Source: Croceicoccus estronivorus (GTDB lineage: Bacteria; Pseudomonadota; Alphaproteobacteria; Sphingomonadales; Sphingomonadaceae). Taken from it: 64,000 nt of DNA. The notes under the pieces are model-generated. The model had not been told where the DNA came from and made no database searches. It was given only the letters and a program-made list of their open reading frames with translations. Below, one piece after another: positions 26,709 to 35,717 of this stretch (position 1 is the first letter of the stretch; every line of letters begins with the position of its first letter). The position numbers were made by a program, and so were the translations under genes. The stretch lies in NCBI RefSeq assembly GCF_001625325.1, contig NZ_JRQQ01000008.1, forward strand, positions 1-64,000, written 5' to 3'.

Positions 26709-29375
26709 ATGAGCTCGACCAACGAAATCCGCCGTTCCTTCCTCGACTATTTCGGGTCCAACGGCCATGCGGTGACTCCTTCGGCGCCGCTCGTTCCCTA
26801 TAACGATCCGACGCTGATGTTCGTGAATGCGGGTATGGTCCCGTTCAAGAACGTCTTCACGGGGCTGGAAACGCCGCCCGCGCCGCGCGCCACCAGTTCG
26901 CAGAAATGCGTTCGCGCTGGCGGCAAGCACAACGACTTGGACAATGTCGGCTATACTGCCCGGCATCACACGTTCTTCGAAATGCTGGGGAATTTTTCGT
27001 TCGGCGATTATTTCAAGGAACAGGCGATCATTCATGCCTGGTCCCTGCTGACGAAGGAATGGGGCCTTCCTCCGGAAAAGCTGATCGCGACGGTTTATCA
27101 TACCGATGACGAAGCTTTCGATCTCTGGAAGAAGATTGCCGGTCTGCCGGATGACAAGATCATCCGCATTCCCACGAAAGACAATTTCTGGGCGATGGGC
27201 GACGATGGTCCGTGCGGGCCTTGCTCGGAAATATTCTTCGATCATGGGGATCACATCCCTGGTGGTCCTCCGGGCTCGCCGGATGAGGATGGGGATCGCT
27301 TCATCGAGATCTGGAATCTCGTTTTCATGCAGTATGAGCAGGCGGCAGGTGAAATTACAGGCGAGCTGCCCAAGCCGAGCATCGACACCGGCATGGGGCT
27401 GGAGCGTATTTCGGCAGTCATGCAGGGCGTACATGACAACTACGACACCGACACATTCAAGGCGCTGATTGCCGCATCGGAAGGTTTGACCGGAGTACAG
27501 GCCCAAGGCGCGCAGACGGCCAGCCACCGCGTCATCGCCGATCATTTGCGCTCGACCAGTTTCCTCATCGCGGACGGGGTTCTGCCGTCCAATGAAGGAC
27601 GCGGTTATGTCCTACGGCGGATCATGCGCCGCGCGATGCGTCATGCCCACCTGCTCGGCGCGAAAGAGCCGTTAATGCACCGTCTCGTGCCCGCGCTGGT
27701 CGCGGAAATGGGGCAGGCCTATCCTGAACTCGGCCGCGCGGAAGCCCTGGTGTCCGAAGTGCTGGAACGGGAGGAAACACGTTTCCGCCAGACTCTCGAC
27801 AAGGGACTTAAGCTGCTGGACGAGGCGACGGAGTCGATGGAAGCGGGCGACAGCTTGCCGGGCGAGACTGCATTTCGCCTCTACGACACGTATGGCTTTC
27901 CTTATGATCTCACCGAGGATGCCCTGCGCGCACGCGGCATCGGGGTCGACAAGGACGGTTTCGATGCCGCGATGGCGCAGCAGAAAGCGGCGGCTCGCGC
28001 GGCATGGAAGGGCTCCGGCGCTGCGGCGGATGGAGAGCTGTGGTTCGATATCGCCGAGCGGGAAGGCGCCACGGAATTTACAGGCTACAGTGCCACTACC
28101 GGTGAAGGCCGGGTCGTGGCGTTGATTGTCGATGGCGCCGAAACCGACCACGCGGTGGCTGGCACGGATGTCATCGTGTTGACGAACCAGACACCTTTTT
28201 ATGGCGAAAGCGGCGGCCAGACGGGCGACGCGGGGACGATTACCGGGCCTGGCGGTCTGGAAATAGTCATCTCCGACACATCCAAGCCGCTGGGGCGCCT
28301 GCATGCGCACAGTGGGAAAATCGTCAGTGGCCGTATCGGCGTTGGCGACACTGTCCATCTCGCCGTGGATGATGAGCGGCGCGATTCGATTCGGTCCAAC
28401 CACTCCGCAACGCACTTGCTGCACGCCGCCCTGCGCCACCGGTTGGGCGATCACGTGACGCAGAAGGGTTCTCTCGTCGCGGAAGACCGGCTGCGCTTCG
28501 ATTTCTCCCACCCGAAGCCACTGACACCGGAAGACATTGCCGCGATCGAGGCGGAGGTGAACGCTGAAATCCGGCATAATCAGCCGGTAACCACGCGCTT
28601 GATGAGCCCGGATGATGCCATTGCCGCAGGCGCGATGGCTCTGTTCGGTGAAAAATATGGCGAGGAAGTGCGCGTGCTTTCCATGGGCCGTACCAATTGG
28701 AACGGCACGGGAAGCAATTATTCGGTCGAGCTGTGCGGTGGTACTCACGTTCGCGCCACGGGTGACATCGGTGTATTCCGCATCGTTTCCGAAAGTGCGG
28801 TTTCTTCCGGCGTGCGGCGGATAGAGGCACTGACCGGTGAAGCGGCGCGGCAATGGCTGGTCGGACGCGAAGATGCGCTGAAAACGATTGCCGGAGCGAT
28901 GAAAGCCGCGCCGGATGAAGTTACAGGCCGTGTTCTCGCACTGCTGGACGAACGGAAGCGGCTTGAACGTGAACTGGCTGACGCCAAGAAGCAACTCGCG
29001 CTTTCGGGTGGTGGCAGCGGCGGCGGTGCGGCGGCTCCTGCCGATGAGCAGGTCAATGGTGTGACTTTCTCCGGCCAGGTGATCGAGGGCCTGGAAGCGA
29101 AAGAGCTGCGTGGGCTGCTCGACGAAGCGAAAAAGCGCATGGGTTCGGGCGTGGCGGCAATTGCCGCGGTCAATGATGGGCGCGCTGCCTTCGCCGTGGC
29201 CGTAACTGATGACCTTACCGGAACATTCAACGCAGTCGATCTCGTGCGTAAGGGGGTCGAAGCGCTTGGCGGCAAAGGCGGCGGTGGTCGTCCTGACATG
29301 GCGCAGGGCGGTGGACCTGACGGCGCGAAAGCGAATGAGGCACTGGCGGCGGTGCGCGAAGCTCTGGCCGTTTAG
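26709..29375 (+). CDS. alaS: Alanine--tRNA ligase
   Basis: Charges tRNA-Ala with alanine. The 888 residues are the full bacterial length. The N-terminal catalytic core starts [20 protein letters not shown] and contains the class II motifs ([30 protein letters not shown]). The editing domain has the zinc-binding [16 protein letters not shown] near residue 565 and [17 protein letters not shown] near 675. A Gly/Ala-rich linker ([12 protein letters not shown]) precedes the C-Ala domain, which ends [13 protein letters not shown]. The ATG at 26709 ([15 protein letters not shown]) fits the family start. Confidence 0.97.
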   Translation: MSSTNEIRRSFLDYFGSNGHAVTPSAPLVPYNDPTLMFVNAGMVPFKNVFTGLETPPAPRATSSQKCVRAGGKHNDLDNVGYTARHHTFFEMLGNFSFGDYFKEQAIIHAWSLLTKEWGLPPEKLIATVYHTDDEAFDLWKKIAGLPDDKIIRIPTKDNFWAMGDDGPCGPCSEIFFDHGDHIPGGPPGSPDEDGDRFIEIWNLVFMQYEQAAGEITGELPKPSIDTGMGLERISAVMQGVHDNYDTDTFKALIAASEGLTGVQAQGAQTASHRVIADHLRSTSFLIADGVLPSNEGRGYVLRRIMRRAMRHAHLLGAKEPLMHRLVPALVAEMGQAYPELGRAEALVSEVLEREETRFRQTLDKGLKLLDEATESMEAGDSLPGETAFRLYDTYGFPYDLTEDALRARGIGVDKDGFDAAMAQQKAAARAAWKGSGAAADGELWFDIAEREGATEFTGYSATTGEGRVVALIVDGAETDHAVAGTDVIVLTNQTPFYGESGGQTGDAGTITGPGGLEIVISDTSKPLGRLHAHSGKIVSGRIGVGDTVHLAVDDERRDSIRSNHSATHLLHAALRHRLGDHVTQKGSLVAEDRLRFDFSHPKPLTPEDIAAIEAEVNAEIRHNQPVTTRLMSPDDAIAAGAMALFGEKYGEEVRVLSMGRTNWNGTGSNYSVELCGGTHVRATGDIGVFRIVSESAVSSGVRRIEALTGEAARQWLVGREDALKTIAGAMKAAPDEVTGRVLALLDERKRLERELADAKKQLALSGGGSGGGAAAPADEQVNGVTFSGQVIEGLEAKELRGLLDEAKKRMGSGVAAIAAVNDGRAAFAVAVTDDLTGTFNAVDLVRKGVEALGGKGGGGRPDMAQGGGPDGAKANEALAAVREALAV

Positions 29376-29428
29376 GAATTTGCTATGCATTTCCTCTATT
29401 GCCCGGTGAAACTGCGCAGGAGGAAATG

Positions 29429-29959
29429 ATGAAGGCATTGATTGGTTGGGGGCTTGTCTCCTTGGTGTTGCCATCGACAATGGCGGTGGCTGCCGAGCAG
29501 GACGCGTCATCGCCACCCCCTCCGGTGCGGGTTTCGCCTCCGCCGCCAATTGTGGCCCCTGCGGCGCGTAGCGAGTTGAACGATGAAGCTGCGATTCCCG
29601 TGTCAGTCAGGATCGAGCGAGATAGTGCGCTGGTTTGGGCGGGGATGCTTCGCGTCGGTTCACCATACGGGAATGCGAGTTTTACCCAGTCGAAGGTCGA
29701 TTATGCCGAGCCATGCGAGGAGGCTGCCCGCAATCGTGGCGAGCGGAGCAACGAGAGGCTGAATTTCACGATCGGTTCCGTTCGGGGGGAGCCAACAGAG
29801 CAATTTCAGATCAACCTGGATCTGACGTGGACTACAGGTGCCTGCGGTGGCGGCACGTCCAGCGTTGGGTTGCGACGGACTGTCACGGTCAAGCCGGGCG
29901 GCAAAGTCCGCGAAGAAGGCGAGGGTGGGGTGAGCGTTACTCTGATGCGCAGCAAGTAA
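29429..29959 (+). CDS. Secreted hypothetical protein, proline-rich N-terminus
   Basis: Exported protein of 176 residues. A signal peptide (ALIGWGLVSLVLPSTMAVAA) is followed by a Pro-rich linker (SSPPPPVRVSPPPPIVAP) and a beta-rich domain with two Cys, one in YAEPCEEAARNRGERSNERL and one in TWTTGACGGGTSS. AGGAGG lies five bases before the second of two adjacent ATGs, so 29429 is preferred over 29426. I do not recognise the family. It ends six bases from the stop of the convergent antiporter gene. Confidence 0.65.
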   Translation: MKALIGWGLVSLVLPSTMAVAAEQDASSPPPPVRVSPPPPIVAPAARSELNDEAAIPVSVRIERDSALVWAGMLRVGSPYGNASFTQSKVDYAEPCEEAARNRGERSNERLNFTIGSVRGEPTEQFQINLDLTWTTGACGGGTSSVGLRRTVTVKPGGKVREEGEGGVSVTLMRSK

Positions 29960-29965
29960 CGCGTT

Positions 29966-31732
29966 TCAGCCTTCCGCTGAACTGGTCCGCAGCTTCGGCT
30001 TGTGGTCCAGCAGGCCTTCTTCCATGATTTTGGCGCGGAATTCGTCCCGCTTCTCGTGGATCGAGGCAATAACTGGGCCCATCGCCACACCCAGATCGAC
30101 CAATACCGCTTCCGAAAGTTGTAGCGAGCTTTCGAGCGTTTCGGGCACGGCATGTGTTGCTCCGCTGCGATAGAGCAAGGCGGCATGGTCGCTGTCGCGC
30201 GCGCGGGCGATGATGGTCAGATGCGGATGTTGGGCACGCAGTTTCTTTGTCAGGTTCTGGGCCAGAATCGGCTCATCCATGGTCAGGATGACGGCCGGGG
30301 CCTGATCGACGCCTAGGCGGTCCAATGCGTCACTACGCATGGCATTGCCGAACCGCGCGCTATAGCCGTCGCGCAAGGCGGCAGAGATCAGGTCGGCATC
30401 GGCATCGATCCCGACATATGGCTTCCCATGCACGGTCAGCATGTCCGCGATCAGGCGGCCGACACGGCCGAAACCGACGATAATGACGCGGGGTTCGTTA
30501 CCGCCCCCATCGGCTTCCCCTTGTTCGGGCAAGGGTTCCACACGGCGGGCGACAACCCGGCCGAGCAAGGCAAGCAATGGAGTAACCGTAAGGCCGATGG
30601 CCGTCACTATCTGCCAGAACAGGGCCGTTCCGGGCTGAATCAGCAAGGCCTGCGTGGCAGCGGCAAGCACGATCAGAGTGGTTTCCGAGGGGCTGGCCAT
30701 CAGGATGCCTGTCTCGGTCGCGGTGCTGCGCCGTGCGCCCATCATCCTGAGCAGCAGACTGGTAACCAGCGCCTTGAGTACCAGCACACCGACCACCGCA
30801 ATCAGGATGGACCAGAGGTTGTCCCAAATGGTGGCGAGATCCAGCCCCATGCCGATGGTGATGAGGAATATGCCCAGGGCAAGGCCTTTGAACGGTTCGG
30901 TAATCGATTCCACTTCGGCGTAATATTCGGTTTCCGCGATCAACAGACCTGCGACAAGCGCGCCGACAATCGGTGAAAGGCCCGCTGCGGCAGTCGCGAG
31001 GCTCGCTCCGATCACCACGAGCAGACTGGCGGACAGGAACAGTTCCGGGCTTTTGGTGCGGGCGGCTTGAGCGAACAGCCGGGGGAGGGCGAATCGCCCG
31101 ATAACCAGCATACCGATGACGACCGCACCGCCGAGCCAGATCGTCTGCATCATGTCGCCGACGCCATTGCTCTGCGCGTAAGGGGCCATCGCACCGAGCA
31201 TGAAGATGATCGGGACGATGGCGATATCTTCGAACAACAGCATGGAAAGCGCGGCGCGCCCGACAGGCGTTCTCGTGCCCGATATCGGGAGCACCAGCGC
31301 CGTTGACGAAAGCGCTAGGGCAAGGCCGAGCCCGAGAGCCCCGGTCCAGTATTGGCCCATCATGGTCAGCACTGCGGCGAGCAGCCCGGCAATGACGATC
31401 AATTCCAGGGCACCGAGGCCGAAAACCAGCCGTCGCATGGCCCACAGGCGATTGAAGGACAATTCAAGGCCGATGGTGAACAGCAACAGGATGATGCCGA
31501 ATTCAGCGAAGGGTTCCAGTCCTTCGGGGTCGGTAATCGTGAAATGGGCGAGCCATGGATGTTCGTACACCATCCTCCCCAGGCCGTATGGGCCGACTGC
31601 CAACCCAACCATGAGAAACCCGATGATCGGGGTAATCCGGAAACGGGCGAAGATTGGGATGACGAGGCCGGCCGCACCGAGAATGACCAACGCATCGGAC
31701 AGCATCGGAGTGGAAGACAGTTCTGCGGCCAT
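29966..31732 (-). CDS. CPA2 family cation:proton antiporter with RCK domain (KefB/YbaL-like)
   Basis: Inner-membrane transporter of 588 residues. About twelve hydrophobic helices fill residues 10-400, with FGIILLLFTIGLELSFNRLW and LALSSTALVLPI as the conserved exchanger motifs, where the polar helix-break residues sit. The C-terminal cytosolic RCK_N domain starts RVIIVGFGRVGRLIADML near residue 425 and binds NAD(H) or a nucleotide. Relatives are glutathione-gated K+ efflux systems (KefB/KefC), YbaL and RosB; which ion is moved here is uncertain. The gene stands alone, convergent with the secreted-protein gene. Confidence 0.88.
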   Translation of the reverse strand: MAAELSSTPMLSDALVILGAAGLVIPIFARFRITPIIGFLMVGLAVGPYGLGRMVYEHPWLAHFTITDPEGLEPFAEFGIILLLFTIGLELSFNRLWAMRRLVFGLGALELIVIAGLLAAVLTMMGQYWTGALGLGLALALSSTALVLPISGTRTPVGRAALSMLLFEDIAIVPIIFMLGAMAPYAQSNGVGDMMQTIWLGGAVVIGMLVIGRFALPRLFAQAARTKSPELFLSASLLVVIGASLATAAAGLSPIVGALVAGLLIAETEYYAEVESITEPFKGLALGIFLITIGMGLDLATIWDNLWSILIAVVGVLVLKALVTSLLLRMMGARRSTATETGILMASPSETTLIVLAAATQALLIQPGTALFWQIVTAIGLTVTPLLALLGRVVARRVEPLPEQGEADGGGNEPRVIIVGFGRVGRLIADMLTVHGKPYVGIDADADLISAALRDGYSARFGNAMRSDALDRLGVDQAPAVILTMDEPILAQNLTKKLRAQHPHLTIIARARDSDHAALLYRSGATHAVPETLESSLQLSEAVLVDLGVAMGPVIASIHEKRDEFRAKIMEEGLLDHKPKLRTSSAEG

Positions 31733-31806
31733 ATGCGTGGAGTAACCGGCCCTGCGCCCTATGTCACGCTATGTCATGTTTCCAATGTGAGCCGGTGTGG
31801 CGGCTG

Positions 31807-33423
31807 TTATCCGCCGCCTGCCGTATGTGGTCCGATGGCGGGATGGGAATGGCCATCGCCATCGCTCTGCCCGGTCGAATTGTCGCTCCATTCGATTCGA
31901 TAGAGATCGAAGCGGCGATCATTGAGGTTTTGCACGGTGCCTTCGGCGCGAGCCCAGGAGAGATCGGCGAGATTGACGTCGCTGATGGTCAGAGTTTCGA
32001 CGTTTTCAGTAGCTTCCGCCGCGATACCATCGCGGGCAAACGGGAAATCGCAAGGGGTGAGAATGCAGCTTTGGGCGTATTGAATGTCCATGTTGCCGAC
32101 ATTGGGCAGGTTGCCGACATTCCCGGACAGGACGACGAAGCACTGGTTTTCAATTGCGCGTGCCTGAGCGCAATATCGCACTCGCATATAACCTTGCCGA
32201 CTATCCGTGCAGAACGGCACGAAAATGATTCGCGCGCCTTCATCGACCAGGCGCCGGGCAAGTTCAGGGAATTCACTGTCATAGCAGATCAGCACTCCGA
32301 TTGGGCCGCAGTCGGTGGGAATGGCGTCAATCGTGTCGCCGCCCTTGATGTTCCACCAATAGGCTTCGTTCGGCGTCGGGTGGATCTTCTCCTGCTCATG
32401 AACCGACCCGTCGCGCAGGCAGACGTAGGCGATATTGTGGATGTCGCCGTCATCCATCCGGGTGGGGTGGGAACCGCCGATGATGTTGATATTGAAGTTC
32501 AGGGCCATCTCGGACAGCGCCTTGCGAATTTTCGGCGTGTAGCGGGATAGTGCTTCGATTGCTTCGAGTGGGGTCAGTTCCTTTTCCTCAAAGGACAGCA
32601 GCATGAGAGTGAACAGTTCTGGAAAGACAATGAAGTCTGCTTCATAATCTGCTGCAACATCGACGAAATATTCGATCTGGCCGATAAATTCGTCGAAATC
32701 CTTCACGGCACGGGCCTGCAATTGGCAGGTTGCGATGCGCACGCTTTCCACGCCGCGAGGCAAGCGGAATTTCTTGGGCTGATCGCGATCCACGAACGGG
32801 TTGCGCCAAACCATGTGAACGGCGAACGCCTTGGACCGCCGGTCTTCGGGCAGGTAGTTTTCGAGAATGCCGATGGGCTCGAAGCCGTTGGCGAGTTGAA
32901 ACCGAAGGACAGGATCGTGGAGCTTGCCCTCCACGACTCTGTCGAGATAGTCCTGCGGGCCGTCAACGCGGCGCCATTGCCGGCGCAGATTGGGCATTCT
33001 TCCGCCAAATGCGATTCCGGATAGTTCAAGCCGTTCGGCAAGAGCGCGTCTTTCCTCGTACATCCGGCGGCCGATGCGCGTGCCACGCGTTTTGGGATCG
33101 ACGCACATTTCGTAGCCATACAGCCAGTCACCGGTTGGATCGTGGCGACTGCCGAAGCCATTCCCGGTGATTTCGTCCCATGTATGGGGCTTGAGCGCGA
33201 GATCGCCGTCAATCCGCATCGAGGCGCAATAACCCACCAGCTTGCCGTCGAGCTTGGCAATGAAGCAGCCTTCCGGAAAGTTGTTAAGCTGGCCGCGGAT
33301 TTCACCCATCGTATAGGCAGGGAGATCGTCGTAGGCGCGGCGCACCAGTGCCGCGATCGCCTTGGCATCGCTCAGTTGGGCCTGGCGGACTTCAAGCCGG
33401 GGTTTGGCGCGGGTATCGGTCAT
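31807..33423 (-). CDS. Fusion of GNAT acetyltransferase and nitrilase-family hydrolase
   Basis: Two-domain enzyme of 538 residues. Residues ~10-215 are a GNAT N-acetyltransferase (ALVRRAYDDLPAYTMGEIRG, GYEMCVDPKTRGTRIGRRMY binds acetyl-CoA). Residues ~225-505 are a carbon-nitrogen hydrolase: VRIATCQLQARAV, the catalytic Glu in FPELFTLML (~269), Lys in QEKIHPTPNE (~347) and Cys in GVLICYDSEFPE (~380) are all present, so the triad is intact. The C-terminal tail is Asp/Gly/His-rich. Fused proteins of this type are known in databases as GNAT/carbon-nitrogen hydrolase, but the substrate is unknown. It starts 30 bases after the icd terminator. Confidence 0.88.
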   Translation of the reverse strand: MTDTRAKPRLEVRQAQLSDAKAIAALVRRAYDDLPAYTMGEIRGQLNNFPEGCFIAKLDGKLVGYCASMRIDGDLALKPHTWDEITGNGFGSRHDPTGDWLYGYEMCVDPKTRGTRIGRRMYEERRALAERLELSGIAFGGRMPNLRRQWRRVDGPQDYLDRVVEGKLHDPVLRFQLANGFEPIGILENYLPEDRRSKAFAVHMVWRNPFVDRDQPKKFRLPRGVESVRIATCQLQARAVKDFDEFIGQIEYFVDVAADYEADFIVFPELFTLMLLSFEEKELTPLEAIEALSRYTPKIRKALSEMALNFNINIIGGSHPTRMDDGDIHNIAYVCLRDGSVHEQEKIHPTPNEAYWWNIKGGDTIDAIPTDCGPIGVLICYDSEFPELARRLVDEGARIIFVPFCTDSRQGYMRVRYCAQARAIENQCFVVLSGNVGNLPNVGNMDIQYAQSCILTPCDFPFARDGIAAEATENVETLTISDVNLADLSWARAEGTVQNLNDRRFDLYRIEWSDNSTGQSDGDGHSHPAIGPHTAGGG

Positions 33424-33445
33424 GCAGGAGCCTCGTCACGGGACA

Positions 33446-33474
33446 CAAAAATCCCCTCCCGCATGCGGGAGGGG
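33446..33474 (-). terminator. Palindromic terminator downstream of icd
   Basis: CCCCTCCCGCA (33453-33463) pairs perfectly with TGCGGGAGGGG (33464-33474), a 22-base palindrome centred on GCATGC. On the minus strand it is followed by ATTTTTG. It ends the icd transcript just upstream of the GNAT-nitrilase start. Confidence 0.8.
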
Positions 33475-33517
33475 TTAGCGAGAAACGGTCTTGTCAGGCA
33501 AGCGCCGCCAATCGCGA

Positions 33518-33543
33518 GGTGGGCATGCCTGAACATGCCCACC
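33518..33543 (-). repeat. Second hairpin in the icd 3' region
   Basis: GGTGGGCATG (33518-33527) pairs perfectly with CATGCCCACC (33534-33543) around CCTGAA. It lies between the icd stop and the T-tailed terminator and may stabilise the mRNA 3' end. Confidence 0.6.
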
Positions 33544-33562
33544 GTCGGTATGATAGAGGAAA

Positions 33563-34783
33563 TCAGGCCCAGTTGGCCATTTCCTTTTCGAGGTTGTGCA
33601 CGATCGCATCGAAGAACTGCTCGGTCGTCATCCAGCTCTGATCCGGGCCGATCAGCAGCGCGAGGTCCTTGGTCATCTGGCCGTTTTCGACCGTTTCGAT
33701 GCAGACCCGCTCCAGCGTTTCGGCGAAGCGCACGACATCCGGCGTGTTGTCGAAGCGACCGCGATAGATCAGGCCACGCGTCCAAGCGAAGATCGAAGCG
33801 ATCGGGTTGGTGCTGGTCGCCTTGCCCTGCTGGTGCTGGCGATAGTGGCGAGTCACGGTGCCGTGGGCCGCTTCTGCTTCCACGGTCTTGCCGTCCGGGG
33901 TCATGAGGACCGAAGTCATCAGGCCGAGCGAACCGAAACCCTGAGCGACAGTGTCGGACTGGACGTCGCCGTCATAGTTCTTGCACGCCCACACGAACTT
34001 GCCGCTCCACTTCAGGGCGGATGCGACCATGTCGTCGATCAGGCGGTGTTCGTACGTGATGCCCTTGGACGCGAACTTGTCCTTGAATTCGCTGTCGAAC
34101 ACTTCCTGGAACAGATCCTTGAAGCGTCCGTCGTAGGCCTTCATGATGGTGTTCTTGGTCGACAGATAAACCGGCCATCCACGGTCGAGGCCGTAGTTCA
34201 TCGATGCGCGTGCGAAATCGCGGATCGAATCGTCCAGGTTGTACATCGCCATGGCGACGCCGCTGGACGGGAACTTGAAGACTTCCAGGTCGATGTTCTT
34301 GCCATCGTCGCCTTCGAATACCAGGCGCAGCTTGCCGGGGCCGGGGATCAGGGTGTCGGTGGCACGGTACTGGTCACCGAACGCATGACGGCCGACCACG
34401 ATCGGGTCGGTCCAGCCGGGAACGAGCCGCGGGACGTTCTGGATCACGATCGGTTCACGAAACACCACGCCGCCCAAGATGTTGCGGATCGTGCCGTTGG
34501 GCGACTTCCACATTTTCTTGAGCCCGAACTCTTCGACACGGGCTTCGTCCGGAGTGATGGTGGCGCATTTTACGCCGACGCCATACTGCTTGATCGCATT
34601 GGCGGCATCGACTGTGATCTGGTCATCAGTCTCGTCACGCTTCTCGATCGAGAGGTCGTAATATTTGAGGTCGATATCGAGATAAGGCAGGATCAACTGT
34701 TCGCGGATCCATTGCCAGATGATCTTCGTCATTTCGTCGCCGTCGAGTTCGACAACGGGGTTCGCAACCTTGATCTTTGCCAT
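33563..34783 (-). CDS. icd: NADP-dependent isocitrate dehydrogenase
   Basis: Oxidises isocitrate to 2-oxoglutarate in the TCA cycle. The 406 residues and the sequence ([36 protein letters not shown]) place it in the eukaryote-like homodimeric class common in alphaproteobacteria and not the E. coli type. Metal and substrate motifs include [16 protein letters not shown] and [33 protein letters not shown]-like sequence carries the Asp that binds Mn/Mg, and the segment [12 protein letters not shown] with [14 protein letters not shown] binds NADP. It has its own double-hairpin 3' end. Confidence 0.96.
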   Translation of the reverse strand: MAKIKVANPVVELDGDEMTKIIWQWIREQLILPYLDIDLKYYDLSIEKRDETDDQITVDAANAIKQYGVGVKCATITPDEARVEEFGLKKMWKSPNGTIRNILGGVVFREPIVIQNVPRLVPGWTDPIVVGRHAFGDQYRATDTLIPGPGKLRLVFEGDDGKNIDLEVFKFPSSGVAMAMYNLDDSIRDFARASMNYGLDRGWPVYLSTKNTIMKAYDGRFKDLFQEVFDSEFKDKFASKGITYEHRLIDDMVASALKWSGKFVWACKNYDGDVQSDTVAQGFGSLGLMTSVLMTPDGKTVEAEAAHGTVTRHYRQHQQGKATSTNPIASIFAWTRGLIYRGRFDNTPDVVRFAETLERVCIETVENGQMTKDLALLIGPDQSWMTTEQFFDAIVHNLEKEMANWA

Positions 34784-34878
34784 TTTCGTCCTGTCGCTTC
34801 TGGGGAAGTTTGGCGCCTCTTAGCAGTTAGGGGCGCATGCGCAAGGCAGGGGATTCGTTCTATTGGCGGTTCGACTTG

Positions 34879-35031
34879 CTACCAGAGCATCCATTTCTTT
34901 GATGGCGGGGCAGGACTACGCATGCCGGTCGGCACGATCCGGTCATCGCTGATGGCCCAGACAATGTGGTGAGTAGGGCTCTCGGAGATGGGCAGGGGCT
35001 GCCGGACGGAATGATGCGGCGTTTTCGACAT
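34879..35031 (-). CDS. Possible 50-residue protein after the tRNA-Val terminator
   Basis: Frame of 50 codons (MSKTPHHSVRQPLPISESPT, then HHIVWAISDDRIVPTGMRSP and a final SKKWMLW). About three quarters of third positions are G or C, like real genes here, and no competing frame exists. The ATG lies just beyond the T-run of the tRNA terminator, with no good ribosome site apart from GGCGGG inside the hairpin. It could be a real small protein or chance. I do not recognise the family. Confidence 0.35.
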   Translation of the reverse strand: MSKTPHHSVRQPLPISESPTHHIVWAISDDRIVPTGMRSPAPPSKKWMLW

Positions 35032-35032
35032 G

Positions 35033-35055
35033 AAAAAAACCCGCCGTCGGGCGGG
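35033..35055 (-). terminator. Rho-independent terminator of tRNA-Val
   Basis: On the minus strand ACCCGCC-CGAC-GGCGGGT is followed by seven T, a textbook terminator 22 bases after the tRNA 3' end. Confidence 0.9.
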
Positions 35056-35076
35056 TCTAGCGTCATATGGTTCGAA

Positions 35077-35151
35077 TGGTGGGCGTAGGAAGGATTGAAC
35101 TTCCGACCCCTGCGATGTCAACACAGTGCTCTACCACTGAGCTATACGCCC
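35077..35151 (-). tRNA. tRNA-Val(GAC)
   Basis: Minus-strand cloverleaf of 75 bases with the CCA end encoded. The acceptor arm GGGCGTA pairs with TACGCCC, the D arm carries AGCTCAGTGGTAGAGC, the anticodon stem CTGTG/CGCAG encloses loop TTGACAT with anticodon GAC, and the T arm has GTTCAATC. Discriminator A is at 35080, CCA at 35077-35079. It reads the valine codons GUC and GUU. Confidence 0.96.
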
Positions 35152-35270
35152 ACTTCATTCGATCAGCCTTGCCCCGGTGGGTGTCGGCTGGGGCCCTTTA
35201 GCGATCACTCCTCTGGCATGCAAGCCGGATTCAGAACGATTTCAAGAAGGCTGGATACAATAGCAGGCGT

Positions 35271-35645
35271 TCACAGCTGCGCGGTCATTTGCCCTTCGAA
35301 CAGCCGTTCGACTTCCAGCACGAGATCGCGCAGGTGGAATGGCTTGGACAGGATTTTGCTCTGCGGCTGTTCGCGCATGGTTTTCATGGCCACGGCCGCG
35401 AAACCGGTAATGAACATGACCTTGGTTCTCGGTGCGATTTCCGCACAACGCTGGGCCAGTTCGATTCCGTCCATCTCCGGCATGACGATGTCGGACAGCA
35501 GAAGATCGAAGCGGCCATTTTCGAGCAGCGGCACCGCCTCGGTGCCACGATCCACCGCAACCACTTCGTAGCCGGCGTTTTCGAGGGCGCGCGTCAGATA
35601 GTTGCGCATCGCCTCGTCATCTTCGGCCAGAAGGATACGGATCAT
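35271..35645 (-). CDS. cpdR: CpdR-type single-domain response regulator
   Basis: Stand-alone receiver of 124 residues. The acidic pair is in MIRILLAEDDEAMRNYL, the phosphorylated Asp in LLLSDIVMPEMDG near residue 52, the Thr/Phe switch in KVMFITGFAAVAM and the Lys in KILSKPFHLRDLV. In Caulobacter, CpdR receives phosphate from CckA through ChpT, and its unphosphorylated form brings ClpXP to the pole to degrade CtrA and PdeA. Assignment rests on domain content and close sequence pattern. The ATG at 35645 is set by MIRILLAEDD. It lies between tRNA-Val and a divergent N-formylglutamate amidohydrolase. Confidence 0.88.
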   Translation of the reverse strand: MIRILLAEDDEAMRNYLTRALENAGYEVVAVDRGTEAVPLLENGRFDLLLSDIVMPEMDGIELAQRCAEIAPRTKVMFITGFAAVAMKTMREQPQSKILSKPFHLRDLVLEVERLFEGQMTAQL

Positions 35646-35717
35646 GGTCAACCTTTCGTTCGCTGGGCAACCGCTCCTTAGCGTGAAGCGAATTAAGATT
35701 CTCCCCACTATTCGGAC

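Noticed and set aside
27672-29549. Long minus-strand open frame opposite alaS
   Set aside because: Another antisense shadow; the alaS frame is complete and conserved from end to end.
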